Assembly: GCA_017473955.1 (NCBI GenBank)
Contig: JAFUIK010000017.1
Coordinates: 1-40,422 of the forward strand
Direction of reading: 5' to 3'
Source: Ruminococcus sp.
GTDB taxonomy: Bacteria > Bacillota > Clostridia > Oscillospirales > Acutalibacteraceae
DNA length: 40,422 nt
The notes under the pieces are model-generated. The model was not told the origin of the DNA and searched no databases. It saw only the letters and a program-made list of their open reading frames with translations. Position numbers and translations under genes: made by a program. This document shows, in pieces, positions 39,486 through 40,422 of this stretch (position 1 is the first letter of the stretch; every line of letters begins with the position of its first letter).

Positions 39486-40019
39486 TTAGTAGTTAGCACC
39501 AAGCTCTAAAGCCTTAATGTTAAGCTCCTTCATATCTGCACGCTTAGCAGAAATTACCTTTGCCAAGCCGTTTTCGATACCCTGTGCTGTGTAATCGTTA
39601 AGCTCTTTGAGCATCTTACCCATAACGATCATATTAGCTAAAGTAGGGATGCCGTTGTCAGAAGCAAGCTGTGTAGCAGGAATGTAGAAAACGTTAACGT
39701 CATCACGCTCAATCTTACGCTCGATAAGTGTAGAGTCAGCGAAGATATATCCGCCCGGCTTAACGTCTTTTTCAAAACGGTCAAGAGATGGGAGATTAAG
39801 AGCAACTAAAACATCAGGCTTGGATACGATTGGTGAACCTACAGGCTCGTCAGAAATAATAACTGAACAAGATGCAGTACCGCCACGCATTTCAGGGCCG
39901 TAAGATGGAAGCCAAGATACCTGTTTATCTTCTGTAAGACCCTTGTAAGCGATGAACTTACCTGCAAAGAGGATGCCCTGACCGCCAAAACCTGAGAATA
40001 AAAACTGTGTTGTAGCCAT
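39486..40019 (-). CDS. 2-oxoacid:ferredoxin oxidoreductase, gamma subunit (KorC/PorG-like)
   Basis: 177 residues; AAGGAGG lies before the ATG. The POR gamma domain shows FSGFGGQGILFAGKFIA (8-24) and LPSYGPEMRGGTASCSVI, both typical. It is the subunit of the TPP-dependent complex that converts a 2-oxoacid plus CoA to acyl-CoA, CO2 and reduced ferredoxin (or the reverse, reductive carboxylation). Its ATG overlaps the beta-subunit stop (TAATG), so synthesis is coupled. 2-Oxoglutarate (Kor) and branched-chain (Vor) enzymes are hard to separate by sequence; the ilvE neighbour favours Vor, which is inference. Confidence 0.9.
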   Translation of the reverse strand: MATTQFLFSGFGGQGILFAGKFIAYKGLTEDKQVSWLPSYGPEMRGGTASCSVIISDEPVGSPIVSKPDVLVALNLPSLDRFEKDVKPGGYIFADSTLIERKIERDDVNVFYIPATQLASDNGIPTLANMIVMGKMLKELNDYTAQGIENGLAKVISAKRADMKELNIKALELGANY

Positions 40020-40422
40020 TATGCTTCCTCCTTTTCTGCTGAACGGTCTTTATAAACGCCGAGTGGATAATATGGGAGCATATTATCGTCAATCCACTTT
40101 AACGCATCAACAGGAGTCATACCCCAGTTTGTAGGACAGCTTGATACAACTTCAACTAAAGAGAAGCCTTTGCCGTCAATCTGGTTCTGGAACGCCTTTT
40201 TGATAGCTTTCTTAGCGTTTTTGATATTCTTAACGTTATTAACTGTAACACGCTCTAAATACTCAGGACCTTCAAGCTGACTTAGCATCTCACAAACACG
40301 GATAGGATAACCGCAGTGGTTAACATCTCTGCCGTATGGAGAAGTCTGTGTTACCTGACCAGGGAGTGATGTTGGAGCCATCTGACCGCCTGTCATACCG
40401 TAAATAGCGTTGTTGATAAAGA
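40019..40422 (-). CDS. 2-oxoacid:ferredoxin oxidoreductase, beta subunit (C-terminal part, cut by window edge)
   Basis: The frame stays open to the window end: the last bases add FINNAIYG before MTGGQMAPTSLPGQ, so the gene enters from beyond 40422 and only its last 134 codons are seen. NNAIYGMTGGQMAPT is the TPP-binding region signature of KorB/VorB/PorB beta subunits, and SLVEVVSSCPTNWGMTPVDA is the conserved C-terminal block. It carries TPP and takes part in decarboxylation. An alpha subunit and perhaps a ferredoxin-like delta subunit are expected further upstream, outside the window. Confidence 0.93.
   Translation of the reverse strand, partial: FINNAIYGMTGGQMAPTSLPGQVTQTSPYGRDVNHCGYPIRVCEMLSQLEGPEYLERVTVNNVKNIKNAKKAIKKAFQNQIDGKGFSLVEVVSSCPTNWGMTPVDALKWIDDNMLPYYPLGVYKDRSAEKEEA

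Overview
The window looks like chromosomal DNA from a low-GC, gut-type Clostridia, most likely Oscillospiraceae (Ruminococcus-like). The reasons are three secreted dockerin proteins, a BspA-like leucine-rich repeat protein, a DUF6465-type Lys/Ala/Thr-rich protein, a Leu-type T-box, ferredoxin-linked 2-oxoacid oxidoreductase genes, AGGAGG ribosome binding sites and near-consensus sigma-A promoters. I saw no rRNA, tRNA, CRISPR array, insertion sequence or prophage. Gene identities rest on motifs and family memory; no search was run.

Layout. 1-2439: start of maf, then an AEC transporter-WYL regulator operon, all on the minus strand. 2673-8245: the DUF6465 protein; two paralogous dockerin genes flanking the Mg2+ transporter gene mgtE, which has a structured leader containing a small upstream ORF; a membrane protein and a YD-repeat lipoprotein. 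The two dockerin genes share an identical 31-bp promoter module. 8285-13435: lipase lipoprotein, D-2-hydroxyacid dehydrogenase, ClC-type channel/antiporter, L-lactate dehydrogenase, zinc-ribbon membrane protein. 13476-21938: ComEA, then an envelope acylation region. This has an MBOAT-DHHW pair (+) convergent with an MBOAT-SGNH pair (-), followed by a remnant of a nitroreductase gene and an operon of a second DHHW protein and a Nudix protein. 22152-27667: aminotransferase-trpS, a GH13 glucosidase, MecA and an MBL-fold hydrolase. 27710-30849: a BlaI/BlaR1-like pair with clear TACA-NN-TGTA operators and a sensor domain that does not look penicillin-binding.

30953-35998 is the most unusual part. 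A T-box leader (likely leucine, CUC) precedes a tightly coupled operon of three genes: a LeuA-like protein that keeps the regulatory domain but has lost the catalytic metal-site residues, a fusion of a sugar-isomerase-like TIM barrel with an acyl-CoA synthetase, and a COG2159-type amidohydrolase. 36152-38212 encodes a 20-repeat LRR surface protein with a dockerin. 38388-40422 is an operon with the 3' part of a 2-oxoacid:ferredoxin oxidoreductase beta subunit, its gamma subunit and ilvE, running off the window edge. The last two regions suggest a local concentration of branched-chain amino/oxo-acid metabolism.

Transcription is organised in short units. Nineteen sigma-A-like promoters could be placed (15-18 nt spacers), and most convergent junctions hold a GC-rich hairpin terminator.
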